From Salticus scenicus (taxonomy: Eukaryota; Arthropoda; Arachnida; Araneae; Salticidae): 64,000 nucleotides of DNA. Where the stretch lies: contig OZ005661.1 in the NCBI GenBank assembly GCA_963930645.1, forward strand, positions 196,772,532 through 196,836,531. Reading direction: 5' to 3'. Each line of letters starts with the position of its first letter. Positions within the stretch are counted from its first letter, which is position 1. The position numbers were made by a program, and so were the translations under genes. The notes under the pieces were generated by a model, which saw only the letters and a list, made by a program, of their open reading frames with translations, made no database searches and was not told where the DNA came from. Positions 33,896-46,189 of this stretch are shown here, piece after piece.

Positions 33896-35863
33896 AGCTA
33901 CATTTAATTTTAACTCTTATTACGTCCATTTTAAGCCCTTATTTTTATTTTTTAATAGAATCTAAATTTAGTTTTGCATATGCATATTATAATTTCATCA
34001 AAATAGGCCTTTGTTGTTTTCGCTGACTACTTCTGTACATAATCTTAATCCGGGCTCAGTTAGATACGCTGAAGATGAAAAATTCTGAATCCTGTTTGAT
34101 TCTAGAGGCAATATTTTGTATCCTCAGTGTGTGAAATACAACAGTAATATACTAAAATAAGTTTTGATTTCTGATGCCTTTTATTCGTAAATTTTCATAT
34201 TTTAATTACCAGATTTATATAATTATTGGTTTTCGAGATTAATATTTTCATACAATTTTTACTATTTCTGTTTTGTTGTTGTTATTATTAAATGAACAGG
34301 ACTATTGTTTTCAATTATCCATTTTAGAGTTGTGGAAACTTGCTGTAGCCCACCATGAATCAAACATATGTCAGGTTTTAATTCGCTAAGCAAACTACAC
34401 CCTTCACCCGATCTCTACGAAAATTAATACACTGATTATTGAAAACAGAATCTAGCTAACGTAGTTTTTTGTCTGTTTGTTTAATCACATAACTGACTCA
34501 AAACGATATTAAATAAATTATTTTTAAAAAATTTGATGTTTAAAAAAAAAAAAAAAAATAGCTCTTTTTAGAATTTTTTAAATATTGATTTTGTAAATAG
34601 AAAGCGCGTGTGGGGGAAACAAAATAGAGGAGAATAGTGTAATGTATTTTATGTCATTATATACAGAAAAATTATTATCTTTTTTCTTTTTTTACCAATA
34701 AATAGAACGGAAAATTAAGAAAACAGATAAGAATTTACTTGGAGATATTTTAAGATGAATTTTGAACAGGATACTATGTTAATATTTTAAGAGTAAATAA
34801 TTCTACATTTTTGTATCAAATAAAATGATCGACGGCGTCCAAGTCAGTATTTTCTCTCTTCTTCAGTATTTCTCAGTATTTGGCAATCAGTTAAACTGGC
34901 AAATTTTGATGATTGTCCGTCACCAAACACGCAGTTAATAACGGAAAAAGTTGTAAAAGTTGTGTACTGTGAACGTTTCTCTTTACACATGGGAGAGTAG
35001 ACTAAAAATGACCCGAGATACTAAATTCTGCTGAGTACAAAATTTTATATGTCATATTTAGAAAACGTTTAAACTTTTGTTTTATGATAATCAGTTCCTA
35101 ATTGGACATGCGAAAATTGTCTTAAATTGAATTGATAATAGATTTCGACGAATTATCTGTTTTTTTTTTTTTTTTTTTTTCATTTGATTTTCTTCTGCAT
35201 GTGATACGTATTTTCTATTCAAAATTTTAAGATTTCTTTTTTTAAATTCTATTTAAGAATGTGTATTTATAGCTTTAAATAATTATTTTGTTTTTTTAAC
35301 TTTTGAAACACTTGCAATGAAAATCGAGAATGCGAGGTTAGTTAAATTTCCAAAGAGAATTCCAACAGTACATTGGAAATTTTATTTAAAATTATCAACA
35401 AACGAAAAATAGTTTATTTTTCTCCCGTCTAATGTAATTTTGAAGCTGTAATGTCATTCTAAAGATGTATACGAAATGTTAATAAATTTATTCCATAGGC
35501 TATTTCCCCTCATCAAAACATAACCTAAATTGTATTTTTGATTTGTTTTTATTACTTTTACGAATCTTTTTGAAATGCGTAGTTCGAATTTTAGTAGCAA
35601 TCTGGCGGCCAGCCGTTTTGAATACAGTCATTTATATAACGGTGTAATTGTAAACTATTTCATTCTGAAACAAAATTTCGAAATGTATTTATGATGTCAT
35701 TACTTCAGACAGATTTTTCTTGCACTTTAAAACGTCTTTTTTGGGGAGGGGGGGGGAGAGGAAGATTTAAATTTCATAAAAGTAAACAGTGAACGTATTT
35801 AAAAAAATGTGTGTGTGTATAAATATTTTTTTAGTTTTATTTTTTATGTAATCATTCAATTTA
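32020..35863. other. AT-rich DNA without recognised genes
   Basis: Long T and A runs (32281-32311, 33867-33892, 35161-35180), (AT)n at 32250-32278 and 33450-33461, and a G-run at 35743. No coding potential, RNA gene or repeat family was recognised. Confidence 0.5.
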
Positions 35864-36489
35864 TAACCTTTCAGCAGGCGCGCATGCACAGGCGTGGTAA
35901 ATGGTGCGTATTTCTTAGATACATTATTTGTTAATATAAAATTTTAAAAATGTAACTAGTGATTGGCATGCTCCAATAATTAACACCTTTCTTGAAATAA
36001 TGAATAAGAAAATAAATAAAAGCACGTATTTTACATATAAGAATTTTAACATTGTATGTTAAATACTGGATCATAGGGTGCCGATAACTGATAAAAATAA
36101 TAACTGTCATGTGAAACACTGGAGCATAGGGTGCCAATTACTGGTAAAATGAACAACTGGCAGTGTCAATTACTGGAGCATTGAGTCTGTGTAAAATAAA
36201 AATTCATTAAAAAATTAATAATTATCAAATGCATAACATTTAACATATACGTGGTTCTAAGAGTCTTTCATACCATATGTACTAACTTAAGATTTCTAAA
36301 AATAGTTTAAGATGACTAGAACATTAAAAATATCAGAAATTGCTCTAAAAGTGCCAATCACTGGAGCACTTACCATAGTAAGTTAAATGTCGATAACTTT
36401 CTAAAGTTTGGGTAATTTACTTTAACTCAATAGAATAAGAAATCTATCTCTAGTGCATTTCTCACGCACGCGTGCCTGCTGGAAGGTAT
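35864..36489. mobile_element. CpG-rich-ended TIR element with nested MITE
   Basis: The left end ACCTTTCAGCAGGCGCGCAT and the complement of the right end (TACCTTCCAGCAGGCACGCG) form an inverted repeat. Inside these come GTGCGTATTTCTTA and its counterpart GAGAAATGCAC. The host element is only about 200 bp once the nested MITE (35951-36375) is removed. Flanks are TA-rich, so the exact target duplication is unclear. A known superfamily was not assigned. Confidence 0.55.
35951..36375 (+). mobile_element. TA-flanked MITE with ACTGGAGCA iterons, copy 3
   Basis: Aligned with copies at 16127 and 18228 along its whole length, including the central cluster CACTGGAGCATAGGGTGCCA and the right end CAATCACTGGAGCACTTACC. 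The extreme left end is altered (GTAACTAGTGATTGGCATG). It is nested inside the 35864-36489 inverted-repeat element. Confidence 0.8.
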
Positions 36490-37436
36490 ATTATAAAACC
36501 ATTCTATAATGATTAAATTAGTAATAAAATGGCTCAAAAAAAAAATAAATAAATAAAGCTCTTTTCGATATTTAAATATTACTGCAGATTTTTTATTCCA
36601 TATCCCTAAAACAAATAAAATATTGAATAGTATAATATTGTTCCGTTCTCAAAAGTCTTTATTTGTGATCTGAATTGAAAATAGTTTTCATTCTTTTTAT
36701 ACATTTTTTTTTTTTTTTTTTTAATGTGACTATCAATTTAAAAAACTGTTTCAACAGAACTAAACATTTTTTATGAGCCATCAAACTATGAATTTATTGC
36801 AAATATTCAAAGCTGTTACCCCTTTAACGTTCATTGGTTTCGTACAGAAACCGAAAAATATAAGCATTTTGTTTTTCAAATGTTTTTGAATAGGTTGATT
36901 TTTAAACTTCTGTTTCATCTGTGTTCGTTAGATGGGAGCACTACACCGAAATTTAACAGAGTAAGTCCCAGGGGAAACCAAATGTTGAATTTTATGTCCT
37001 AATAAAAAAAGAGTGCATTACTTTTATTTTAGTGATGCGCTCGTGCATAATTTTCATCCTGATAAAGGGTATCGTATTCTTCTGCTCATCTGAAACGACT
37101 GTTACGAAATTTGTTCAATTTGCATTATTTACATAGTAATTTCTTTTATAATTTTAAATTTATCAGGAAGAAATAAGTTTGAACACAAAATTTCTCCAAA
37201 ATTAAAAATATGTATTTAAGTTTTTACATATTTGTAATCATCTCTCTCTCTATATATAGTAGCCATTTTTCTGAAATTTGTTAAAAAACTTACAAAACAA
37301 AATGTCGGAGTGAACGTTAAAGGGTTAATAGCAAAAAAAATTATATATCAATGCTGTATATAATTTGTATCTTACAATTTTTAAAGATGTCCCTTTTACC
37401 TATATGCTTAGCTTTTTAAAATAAATATTAACGAAA
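36490..37436. other. AT-rich DNA without recognised genes
   Basis: T-run at 36706-36722 and an AT-rich body. No gene or repeat was recognised. Confidence 0.5.
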
Positions 37437-37438
37437 TA

Positions 37439-38801
37439 CAGGGTACTTCTAAATAAAACGGACAAAAAAGAATGGCATAATACAAATTCTGCACTTGATT
37501 TGTTTAATGAAAGCGAGTTCATTCTAAAATTGCATGGATACAAATTTTACTTTCCAACAGTGGAGAATGTCTCCGTTACTCAATCACTGCTAAAGGTACT
37601 CTAATGAAAAAAGATGCCATCGACTGCATACAAACGAATGGATTGTCTGTCCTGAATCAAACGATATGTCACTGCTGTGTTGGCCATAGAGATCCTCCAC
37701 TTTAATCTTTTCATAGACAACACAATAACATTCAGTAAATGTCCAAAGGATATAATTTTCAGGACAACAGAAATTATATTTTTCCATTTGAAAGGTGTCT
37801 TCTGAATGCCAAAATGACACACCTGTAGACATCCTATGGATATATTTTTAAGATTCTTCTGAGACAGCATTAGGTGAAATGTAGATATCCTCTGGGTGCT
37901 TACTGACATCCTAAAACTATCCAGAGGATACACTCATGATATCATTTTTATGATAATCAGTCATCCTATGCATGGCAAAAATTGCATTACAAGTTGTTAC
38001 ATAATATTCTCTGACTAGGCGTTGTCTCCATACCGGAACTGTAATGAACTTTAAAACCCCTACATATCTCATCTCTTAAATTTTACGATTAACACAGGAC
38101 CAAATTGTATTAATCAGAATATCGTGGATTGACGTTTATATGAAATGCACAAAACAAAATAAAAATGAAAACATTCCTATTATCTGTCAACTTTTTAAAT
38201 TTTCTAAAAGCACAAAAGCTTGCAACAACCTTCTACCATCTATCTTGAAATATAACGGCGACTAAACGCAACACATAACTCTCCTGAGCAACAATGCACG
38301 TGCGTCGACTGCGCATGCGTGCAGGATAACTTCGTCGTATAATCCGAATAAAAAATCCACCTACGATGGAGGAAGATGGTTGCATAATTCATTTATTGTA
38401 TCCTTCACAAATTCAGAGGATATCTCGCATAAGATATGACAAATAAAATATTTGTATCAAAATTATAAGATATCCTCAGTAAAACTGGTAGTATGGGTTG
38501 GGATATATTTCTATGGGTTTGTCTTAAAGACAAAGTGTTTCTGTTTTCATTTCTCCAGGACTTACAGCAACTGATGTAGCGAATATTTAAAATGTTCGAA
38601 TCATTAGCAATAAGCATTCTGTTAAATGTTTGGCTGAAACTGTAACACCGCATATGTATTTGGTGTTTACGTGAACGTGCACTCACATAGAGCATTTACA
38701 AAAACTTGGATAACTATAGTTTCATAGTAAACTTAATTCATCAAAATAATGTGTTCGCAGACATGCCTTCTTTTTTGTCCAATTAAATACGAAATACCCT
38801 G
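37439..38801. mobile_element. 1.36-kb TA-flanked TIR element
   Basis: The left end CAGGGTACTTCTAAATAAAA and the complement of the right end (CAGGGTATTTCGTATTTAAT) are inverted repeats. Matching continues inward as GGACAAAAAAGAA and GGCAT. TA dinucleotides flank at 37437-37438 and 38802-38803. CAGGG ends with TA sites fit the broad Tc1/mariner/IS630 group. The interior carries repeats of a GATATCCTC/GACATCCTATGGAT motif (about 37,826-37,990 and 38,400-38,500). Two overlapping minus-strand ORFs (37590-37933) and one of 96 codons (38405-38695) show no recognisable transposase motifs. Confidence 0.7.
38285..38360 (+). promoter_or_regulatory. CpG-containing promoter-like patch
   Basis: Within the 37439-38801 element a short GC-richer patch contains CTGCGCATGCGTGC, very close to the NRF1-type palindrome TGCGCATGCGC, beside CACGTGCGTCG. 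GGAGGAAGATGGTTGC follows about 65 bases downstream and resembles a YY1-type AAGATGG site. This is motif resemblance only; no gene start is identified. Confidence 0.25.
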
Positions 38802-38803
38802 TA

Positions 38804-39179
38804 TTTTATTTAAGAAAAAATTGCATTTAAAATGAAAACAAAATATGTTAAATGTATTTTTCCTCTTTTATAGTATATATTAACGAAGAAGAAAAAAAAA
38901 TAATTTTAGCTGTGGAAAACTTTCAGAACGTTTCAACAAAAACTTTGTCGAAAGTTTATTTATTCATTTTATTTATAGCAGTAAAAAAAAAAAAAAAAAA
39001 AATCTGGAGTAGTACACAGTGTGATGATAGAGCTTACCTACTTAATGTACTACTTTTTTGCAGACAGTAGTAAAATAGTCTTCCTGCAATTCTTTCAGTT
39101 TCCTGTAAAGATAGTTCATGTAATTATTACGCATGGGTTAACCCCACACAATATGTAACTATTTTTTTATAAGCTATCC
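38804..39179. other. AT-rich spacer
   Basis: A-run at 38983-39002. No gene was recognised. Confidence 0.4.
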
Positions 39180-40790
39180 TATAGTCGGATTGGACGAAAA
39201 CATTACACCCAACTCCGATGACAAATCATGCTCAAGTACGAGTAATAATGTATTTAGATGTAGAGCCCTGCTGCTCTAGGCTTCTAAATCCAGTTAAAAA
39301 TTTTGCTTCGATTTTTCCCTCACTCCATATCATCCAGTTCAGGTGAAATTTTGCATATGTGTATAATTACCATAGCAACACAACTTCAAATAATTATGGA
39401 TTTAGGAGCAGTGTATGAACCTTTAACTCCATTTTTATTTCCAACTTTAACCCAGTTCATATCATTATATTGAGCTGAAAGTTTTCATTCATGCATAACT
39501 ACGATGACGAAGCTTACTTAAGTAGTAAAGGACATAGGGTTTGCAGTCTCGGATTTAAACCCAATTTAAAATGTGTTTTCGAATTTTAAGCAGTTTCCTC
39601 TCATCCATTTGACATTCTTGAGCTCAAACACATGATATAAATGGAGTGAAGTGCTTATTATTTCAAACCTCCATTGTTATCAGGGCTTAACTGGTACAAT
39701 TCAGTTAAGCAGTCAGTTATTCAATTCTAAATTTAGTTATACGCATTTTAGGAATTTATCCTTTACTGATACATCTTTACGCGCTTTTATTTATTTTCAA
39801 AAAGTGTTTATTCATGTGTGTTACAAAAAGTCAAAGAACTGATTTCCTATCATCTGATCCAGCTGAAATTTTATGTTCATTTATAACTCCGATGACGGTA
39901 TATGCTCTAGTAGTAATGTTTTTAGAGGTGGACCCTTAACTACAATTATTATTTATTTATATATATTTTTTTAATTATAAAAAAACTTCCTGTGGCCCTA
40001 TCGAATTGAATTTTCACATACATGTATAACTATGATGGCAATACGTGCTTAAAAATTAATGGATTTAGGGGCATAAGACCCTAACTTCAGTTCAAAATTT
40101 ATTTCGAATTTTAAGCAAATTAACACAATTCTTTTAAGATAAAATTTTAAATACATGTATAATTATGATAAGACATACTTACATAATGACGGACAGAAGG
40201 GCTCAGTAATCCCAGACTTCCATCTCTAACTCCAATTTATTTATTTATTTATTTATTTTTTCGAATTTTAAACATTTTTAGGTCATCCGCTTGATATTAA
40301 TCGACCCAATTATATACAATATACTTAATTAAGTTCTAATTACTTGAATTCTCCATTTTTATGAGTAGTTTACTTGTTCAATTCTAAATTTAGTCATATG
40401 CACTCTATGAATTCATCATTTAATGGTATACCTTTATACGCTTTTACTTATTTACAGAAGTTGTTTAACTATTCGTATGTCTCCAGTCTACGATTTGAAT
40501 TATCACCCACTTCCTGTCATCCTAATTTGCTGACGACATGCATAAGCACGATGACAATATTTGTTCAAGTAATAGTGGACTTACTGGTAGAAGTCTTGAA
40601 AGTTTCTTAAGTCCAAATCAAGTGTAACGTTTTCGTAACCTAAACCGTTTTCTATCATTCGACTGAACTGATATTTTTCATATAATTCCTATGACAGTAC
40701 ATTGTCAAGGTGTAACATAATTCTGATGAAAGGGGGCTGAATGTCTGGCATCCCATCTCTAGTTCTAGTTTAATTTGCATACGTGAATAT
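39180..40790. repeat. Degenerate ~140-bp tandem repeat, about ten units
   Basis: Recurrent landmarks are GAAATTTT.CATA..TGTATAA, then TACGATGACAATA and variants (about 39,217, 39,504, 39,891, 40,032, 40,166, 40,548 and 40,690), then AGTAGTAATGGATTTAGGG-like text and CCCTAACTCCAATT-like text. Spacing is about 135-155 bp. It is heavily diverged, so it is old. The last unit runs directly into module M1, and a single unit also begins module M2 at 53,805. Confidence 0.65.
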
Positions 40791-42282
40791 TACCTACGCC
40801 CCTAGAACTTGAGTTTATAGTACACATTTGGAAAAGACAATTTCCATAAATTCTTCTAGATAATTTCCAGAAGAATGTCTAAGTTTATTATAATACACTT
40901 TTCTTCTTTCGAATTTTCTTTCTGTGCAAGAATAATATATATAATGCACGAAAGCCAATTTAATTAAATGGTATAATTTAGTGATCATTTATGGCAGCTA
41001 TTATATGTTATGAATTGATTTAGATATTAAAATAAAGCATTAAATATCAAACATATTTACTTCTAAAATTCGAAATATGCTCAACCTACATTGTATTTAT
41101 TTTATCATTCTACAAATGCTAAATTCACTTGAAAGTAGCTATTAATTATATATGCATGTCACGTATTGGCCATTTAGTTGCTTTCTTCTATGCCGAAATT
41201 ATTGATTTTGTAAAAAATATCATTTTCGAGTTTTTGATGTATTCCCACGTTTTGAGAGTCCTAGCATATGATTTGAAAATTTTTTTTTAGAAAATGGCTG
41301 TCTGTGTGTGATAAAATTGTGTGGCAACTCTATCTCATGAACTATTCCACATAATTTCATACAAATTTACATCCAGTTGCAACTTGACATAAATTAATGC
41401 CTATCAACTTGTGCTGAAAATCTCCAAATTGCCGTCTTTGCCATTTAAGGATTTTTTTTTTTTTTTTTACATAGCAGTATCTATACATAGCAAAGTCTAT
41501 TTCGTACAATAGAGCCAATGTGAATAATTTTTAATAATTCATCATCAAATTAAAAAGAAATATATATAATACTAATAGCAAACTGGAGCCAAAATTTATA
41601 TATTTAGAAGCATCGCTTGACACCCCCCCCCCTTAATGAAATAGGAAGGGGGTGATTTTTAATTAGGGTAATATTCAAAAGAACTCCTCAATACATTCAA
41701 AACGGATGCCATGATAATTCTATTGAGAGCTGAGTTTTTTGTTTAACCAAAAAACATACTAGAAAAATTAAGGATGAAATCGTTAAAAAAAAAAACACGC
41801 AAGTCCATATTTAATTAAAATTTGTTTTGGCTTAAATGCAAAACAATGATAATTGATTTATGCTAAGTTTTTAAAGTCTAATATGAACAAGATATATCAT
41901 AATAATTTAGAAGGTAAATAAATATTGCCATAAGAGAAGTAGTCCAAGGATTTAATCCTTTAAATGGCAATGTAATTTCGCTCATTTAAAACAAAAGAAA
42001 CTAGAATTTGTGAACAACGTTTGAAGAGAAGAAATAAATTATTTCTTTTTTTCTCTCTCTTATTTAAAATAACAAAAAAAAAAAAATCTGTGACGAGTTT
42101 TCATTTTTGGGAATTAAAATTAAGTGGTATATAATATACCCCACTGTCCTTCAAGATGAGGAAATACTTTTTTCCTAATTTGCTACTGAGAAGACTAAAA
42201 AAGCAAACATGAATGGAGTATTATAGAAATGCAGCTTTTTGCAGAGAATATTTTATAAATTTACGTTTTAGTGTTGTTACAG

Positions 42283-42451
42283 GAATAGGATAAAAGGAGT
42301 TCTTTAGACTGTGAAATTTCATTTAAAATGCACAAACGAAAAATAGTGTTTGTGTTTTGAAGAAATATGATTGCATAAAGAAGGGTTCCAGTGAAGAAGA
42401 TTTGGGTGGCAGTGTTGTGAAAAGTAAGTTGTGCTCCAAGCCTGCATCGTG
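42283..42451 (+). other. Exon-like cassette M1-e
   Basis: It is preceded by TTTTAGTGTTGTTACAG and followed by GTAAGTTATCTTTAG, giving 169 nt. Homologous cassettes are at 55449-55618 and 61704-61879 with the same borders. After an upstream TAA one frame is open for 42 codons to the donor: NAQTKNSVCVLKKYDCIKKG, then SSEEDLGGSVVKSKL and CSKPAS. The M3 copy reads KNGSGENNSAGGIVMRKFC in the aligned frame, so a once-coding exon is possible, though each copy has stops or frameshifts. A second GTAAGTTG lies inside at about 42,423 and is altered in the other copies. Not recognised. Confidence 0.4.
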
Positions 42452-42671
42452 GTAAGTTATCTTTAGTATGTAGTAATTTCAAATAATCTTCTGGATAGTA
42501 ATATAATATATTTTTATGAATTTTTTAAGATACTTTAACGTTATAATAAAAATATATCAATTATATACATGCAATCACTTCTAAAATATGTAGAAACGTG
42601 TAGTTTTTGTATAATTTTTGCATAATATGATAGAGAATATTAAAAATAAATAAATAAAATTAAAGGCAAAA

Positions 42672-42709
<38 letters not shown>

Positions 42710-42999
42710 AAGTGAAACTGGAGTTATTAAAATAAACCAGCAGCAGCTTAATTTATTGAATACTTTTATGATAGACATAGATTAAAATTATTTATACTAA
42801 GGGTATTGATATTTCTATTATAAATTGTTCAATATTATTTTTTAAGTGTTGGAAAAATTATTTTAACTTAAGACAAGAAAAATATGAAATGCGTTATCTT
42901 TTTTCTTTCCTAATATGCATTTATTTAAAGATGAGAAGAATTTCCAGACATATCGTACGTTCTAGAAAGTTTATTTTATAACTATTTTTCTTTTTATGT

Positions 43000-43006
<7 letters not shown>

Positions 43007-43039
<33 letters not shown>
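43007..43039. repeat. (AT)n microsatellite
   Basis: Pure AT run; in M2 the equivalent position holds a long A-run (56174-56200). Confidence 0.9.
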
Positions 43040-43044
<5 letters not shown>

Positions 43045-43554
43045 GAAAAATTATTTCAAGTTAAATATTACATGTTAAAAATTAATGTATGGATATTTCT
43101 GATAGAATTTTCCAGTTTGTCTTCTTAGGTGTCATGAAAAATGCAATACATCCTAGATAAAAAAATTTACTTGTCGCTCCCTGAAGGTTGGTTAGTTGGT
43201 TCATTTTTTTAAACATGCGCTTACTTGTAAAAAATTGTAACTAAACTTAAAATTACTCTCCAGACTGCGATTATGTGTCTAAATAAAAGAAAAAAAGTCA
43301 CAAAAACTCTACAAAAATTTTATTTCTTAAACAATCTTAATTTTATATAAATATTTTCGTGCACATATAAATGTTGCATGCCTGCATCCAGCTGACTACA
43401 TTTTTATTTTTCAATATTCACTCTTTTATCGAAATATGCAGTTTGATTTATAAAGGATCCTAATGCGGACTCTCTCACTGAACTCAGGTATTGTGTATCA
43501 GTCAGTGGTCAATGAAAAATTGAAACAAATTTGAGATAATTAATTAAATATTAC

Positions 43555-43585
<31 letters not shown>

Positions 43586-43696
43586 CTGAATTCCCTATAT
43601 GTTTATAAAGAAGTGCAGTGCTTGTAGGATGTAACTTGTAGTTTTTGTAAAATAGAAAGTCAAAAACCGATAAAAAATGAAAGTACGCATTTTTAC

Positions 43697-44276
43697 GAGG
43701 GTACGTCATTAAGTAAGTCACAAATGCATACGGCATGATTTAAAGTAGTAACAGATATCTCCAAAGAATGGTAATAGATGGCAGCACCATACAGCTTTAT
43801 GATATTCAATTCATATTGAGTAGGTAGCATTCACACGTATGCGTAATGCAGTTTCAAAAATGGCGATGGTGCTAAATGATTGCACGATAGAAAAACAGCG
43901 TGCTGTGGTCCAATTTTTATGGGCGAAAGGACTGGAATAAAAATATATTAACAAAGAAATGGTAAGCGCTACAGTATCCACTTTACAGTCAAGACTTAGC
44001 CCCAAGCGATTTTCATCTGTTTGGTCCACTGAAACAACATCTTGGAGGCAAACAATTTGCATATGACGACGACGACATTCAACATGGAAGTCCTACTGTG
44101 GATGAGACATCAACCCAAAGAATTTTATGCAGCTGGAATTGGGGCTCTGATAAAACGATGGGATAAGTGCATCAACGTTTCTGGAGATTATGTGGGAAAT
44201 TAAAAATTGATTTCAAGTGATTATCATAGTTTTTTAAATTATTATCATTTGGGACTTACTTAATGACTTTCCCTCG
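43697..44276 (+). mobile_element. Internally deleted mariner element
   Basis: The 580-bp element has ~29-bp TIRs: CGAGGGTACGTCATTAAGTA at the left and the complement of the right end, CGAGGGAAAGTCATTAAGTA. It is flanked by TA at 43695-43696 and 44277-44278. Module M2 reads GCATTTTTACATTCTTCTC at this place, exactly the empty site with one TA. So it inserted after the M1/M2 duplication. Full mariners are about 1.3 kb; this copy has lost most of its interior. Confidence 0.92.
43860..44203 (+). pseudogene. mariner transposase, deleted
   Basis: The N-terminal frame from the ATG at 43860 reads MAMVLNDCTIEKQRAVVQFL, then WAKGLE and a stop, matching the start of the mariner DNA-binding region. The middle, with the first two catalytic Asp residues, is missing. 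The C-terminal part resumes as DLAPSDFHLFGPLKQHLGGK, where the Asp of APSD (codon 44008-44010) is the third Asp of the mariner DD34D triad. After frameshifts it continues QPKEFYAAGIGALIKRWDKC and ends INVSGDYVGN with TAA at 44201. The order and motifs are diagnostic. It cannot encode an active transposase. Confidence 0.88.
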
Positions 44277-44350
44277 TACATTCTTCTCTCTATATAAGAA
44301 AGTACTAGATTCTTAAAAAATCTCGACCTCCAGTTTCCGACGAGTTCATA

Positions 44351-45639
44351 AGTTTTAAACCGTTTTGAGCACGATTTAAACATTATCAGAAAAATCTTGT
44401 CTGTGTGTCAATCTGTATCTCACGTACCAATGGGTGAAATTTGAACAAACTTCATATTAAGCTCGAACTTGTCATTAATTGATTCAAATTACATTTGGAG
44501 ATAAATAGCTCAACAAGAGAGGCTGTCATACCATTTTTCAGTATGGTAGTGTAGGCTAAAATTTCGTATAAATGTGCATAAGGATAATTTTTGACGAATT
44601 GTTGAATGATTAATAAGGATAATTGGCAATTGTAAAACAGGGAAAACATTGGGTGTTATTATCGTCGCTTACGCTTTTATGGTAGTAAAGTACCATCTCT
44701 CAGAGGTATAAACAATCAGTATGGGTATATTTTAAAAGAATTCATTAAAATGGCTTAATAAAAGGTATACGGTAATTTAAAATAAACATGTATTTTTTTT
44801 TTTTTTTTTTTTTTTAACAAAACAAGGGGGCGTTTTCTCACATGTTTTCACATTTTTTTTTTTCTGTTTATTTATTCTTTTAATTTAATGTTACAATTTT
44901 GTGAGATTAAAATCATCCACAATTCATCATGAAAAATAATTTTATTAAATTATAATGTTAATAAGTAATTTACAGTGTGTGAATTTGTATAAATAATTGT
45001 AGGAGAAATTCTCTTGATGGACACAGCGTACTGGTTTAATTTCAGCAAACGATGTTTTGATGACTGTAGGAAATTGTATGTGCTTAAGATATTTCTATCA
45101 GGAAGTTGTAATCAAAAATTACACTAGCGATCTCAAATACAGATATTAAAAATTGTTAAATTGTAAAAAAGTGAAACTTATTGCTTAGTTAAAATTTCAT
45201 GTAGACTGTGTTATTATTATATAAGATAAATCAAGGGGGTAATATTGCAGTAATGTACTTTTTTTTGCTGAAAATGTTTTATTCCATGACTAATATTGCA
45301 GGAATCACGTATAAATGATTGTGTAGATTATGCATTCTTTTTCTTTCATTCTTTCTTTATTTTATTTATTTATTTATGTACAAAGTATAAAAAAGTGTTG
45401 GTCATATGTTGAGAAAACTACATATTTGATTAAAGAAAGTTACCGGAGTAAAAAAATTGAAGAGCAATATCGTGAAAAGATATCGTATGTTATGATAGTA
45501 TATAGAAATATTAAATAATCTTTTGCATGCAAATTTAAACATAATTATTTTTTTATGAATTGTTTAATATATTTTAATTCTGAATAATATTTGGCAGAAT
45601 CTAAGTAACTTTATTTATAAAATAGGTAAATCTGTATAT
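44351..45639. other. AT-rich DNA without recognised genes
   Basis: It begins with ATCTTGTCTGTGTGTCAATC and CACGTACCAATGGGTGAAAT, wording like that in transposon-derived sequences. The rest is AT-rich with poly-T at 44791-44815. No gene. Confidence 0.4.
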
Positions 45640-46157
45640 ATATATAAATTACGTGTCACGATGTTTGTCCGGGGTAAACTCCTAAACTAAGGAACCGATT
45701 TTAATGAAATTTTGCACACTGTGTGCAGTTTGGTCCAACTTGAGAGATAGGATAGTTTTTATCTCAATTTATTGTCACAATATTCTTTTATTGCAATTAT
45801 TTGTTAATTATAGACCTTTATTAAAGTTTCTCCAAAATATGAGTTCCATTAATTTAATTGTTGCCAAAAAAAAAAAAAAAATACGAGTTAATTTTCTTTC
45901 GACATAAAAATAAATACATTTAATGAAACGTGAACGTTAAAAAATTATAAAAAGTTAAATTATGCATCTCACGAAAATTGACGTCATAATCAATTTAAAG
46001 ATTTTATACACATTGATAAAGTGCTAATGTAGTTCTATCATAGATATAGTGATATATATAGATCTCTCATCCCCATGTTATCGTACAAAGATTTTTGATG
46101 CCGAAAAAAAAAAATAATAAAATAAAAGCTTTGGAAACAGCCATTAAGTGGTATTGA

Positions 46158-46189
<32 letters not shown>

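Larger units (their letters stand above)
40660..44350. repeat. Module M1 (paralogue of M2)
   Basis: It matches 53,805-56,920 at a constant offset near +13.1 kb, from TGATATTTTTCATATAATTC to TTTCCGACGAGT. Landmarks include the C-run at about 41,623, CCAAGGATTTAATCCTTTAA, GTATATAATATACCCCACTG and CATCCAGCTGACTACATTTT. It differs from M2 by the mariner insertion at 43,697-44,276 and a poly-T at 42,674. It contains one exon-like cassette. Confidence 0.85.

Noticed and set aside
37590..37933. Overlapping 80- and 110-codon minus-strand ORFs in the 1.36-kb TIR element
   Set aside because: Overlap in two frames, no DDE motif and no similarity recognised; kept only as part of the element description.
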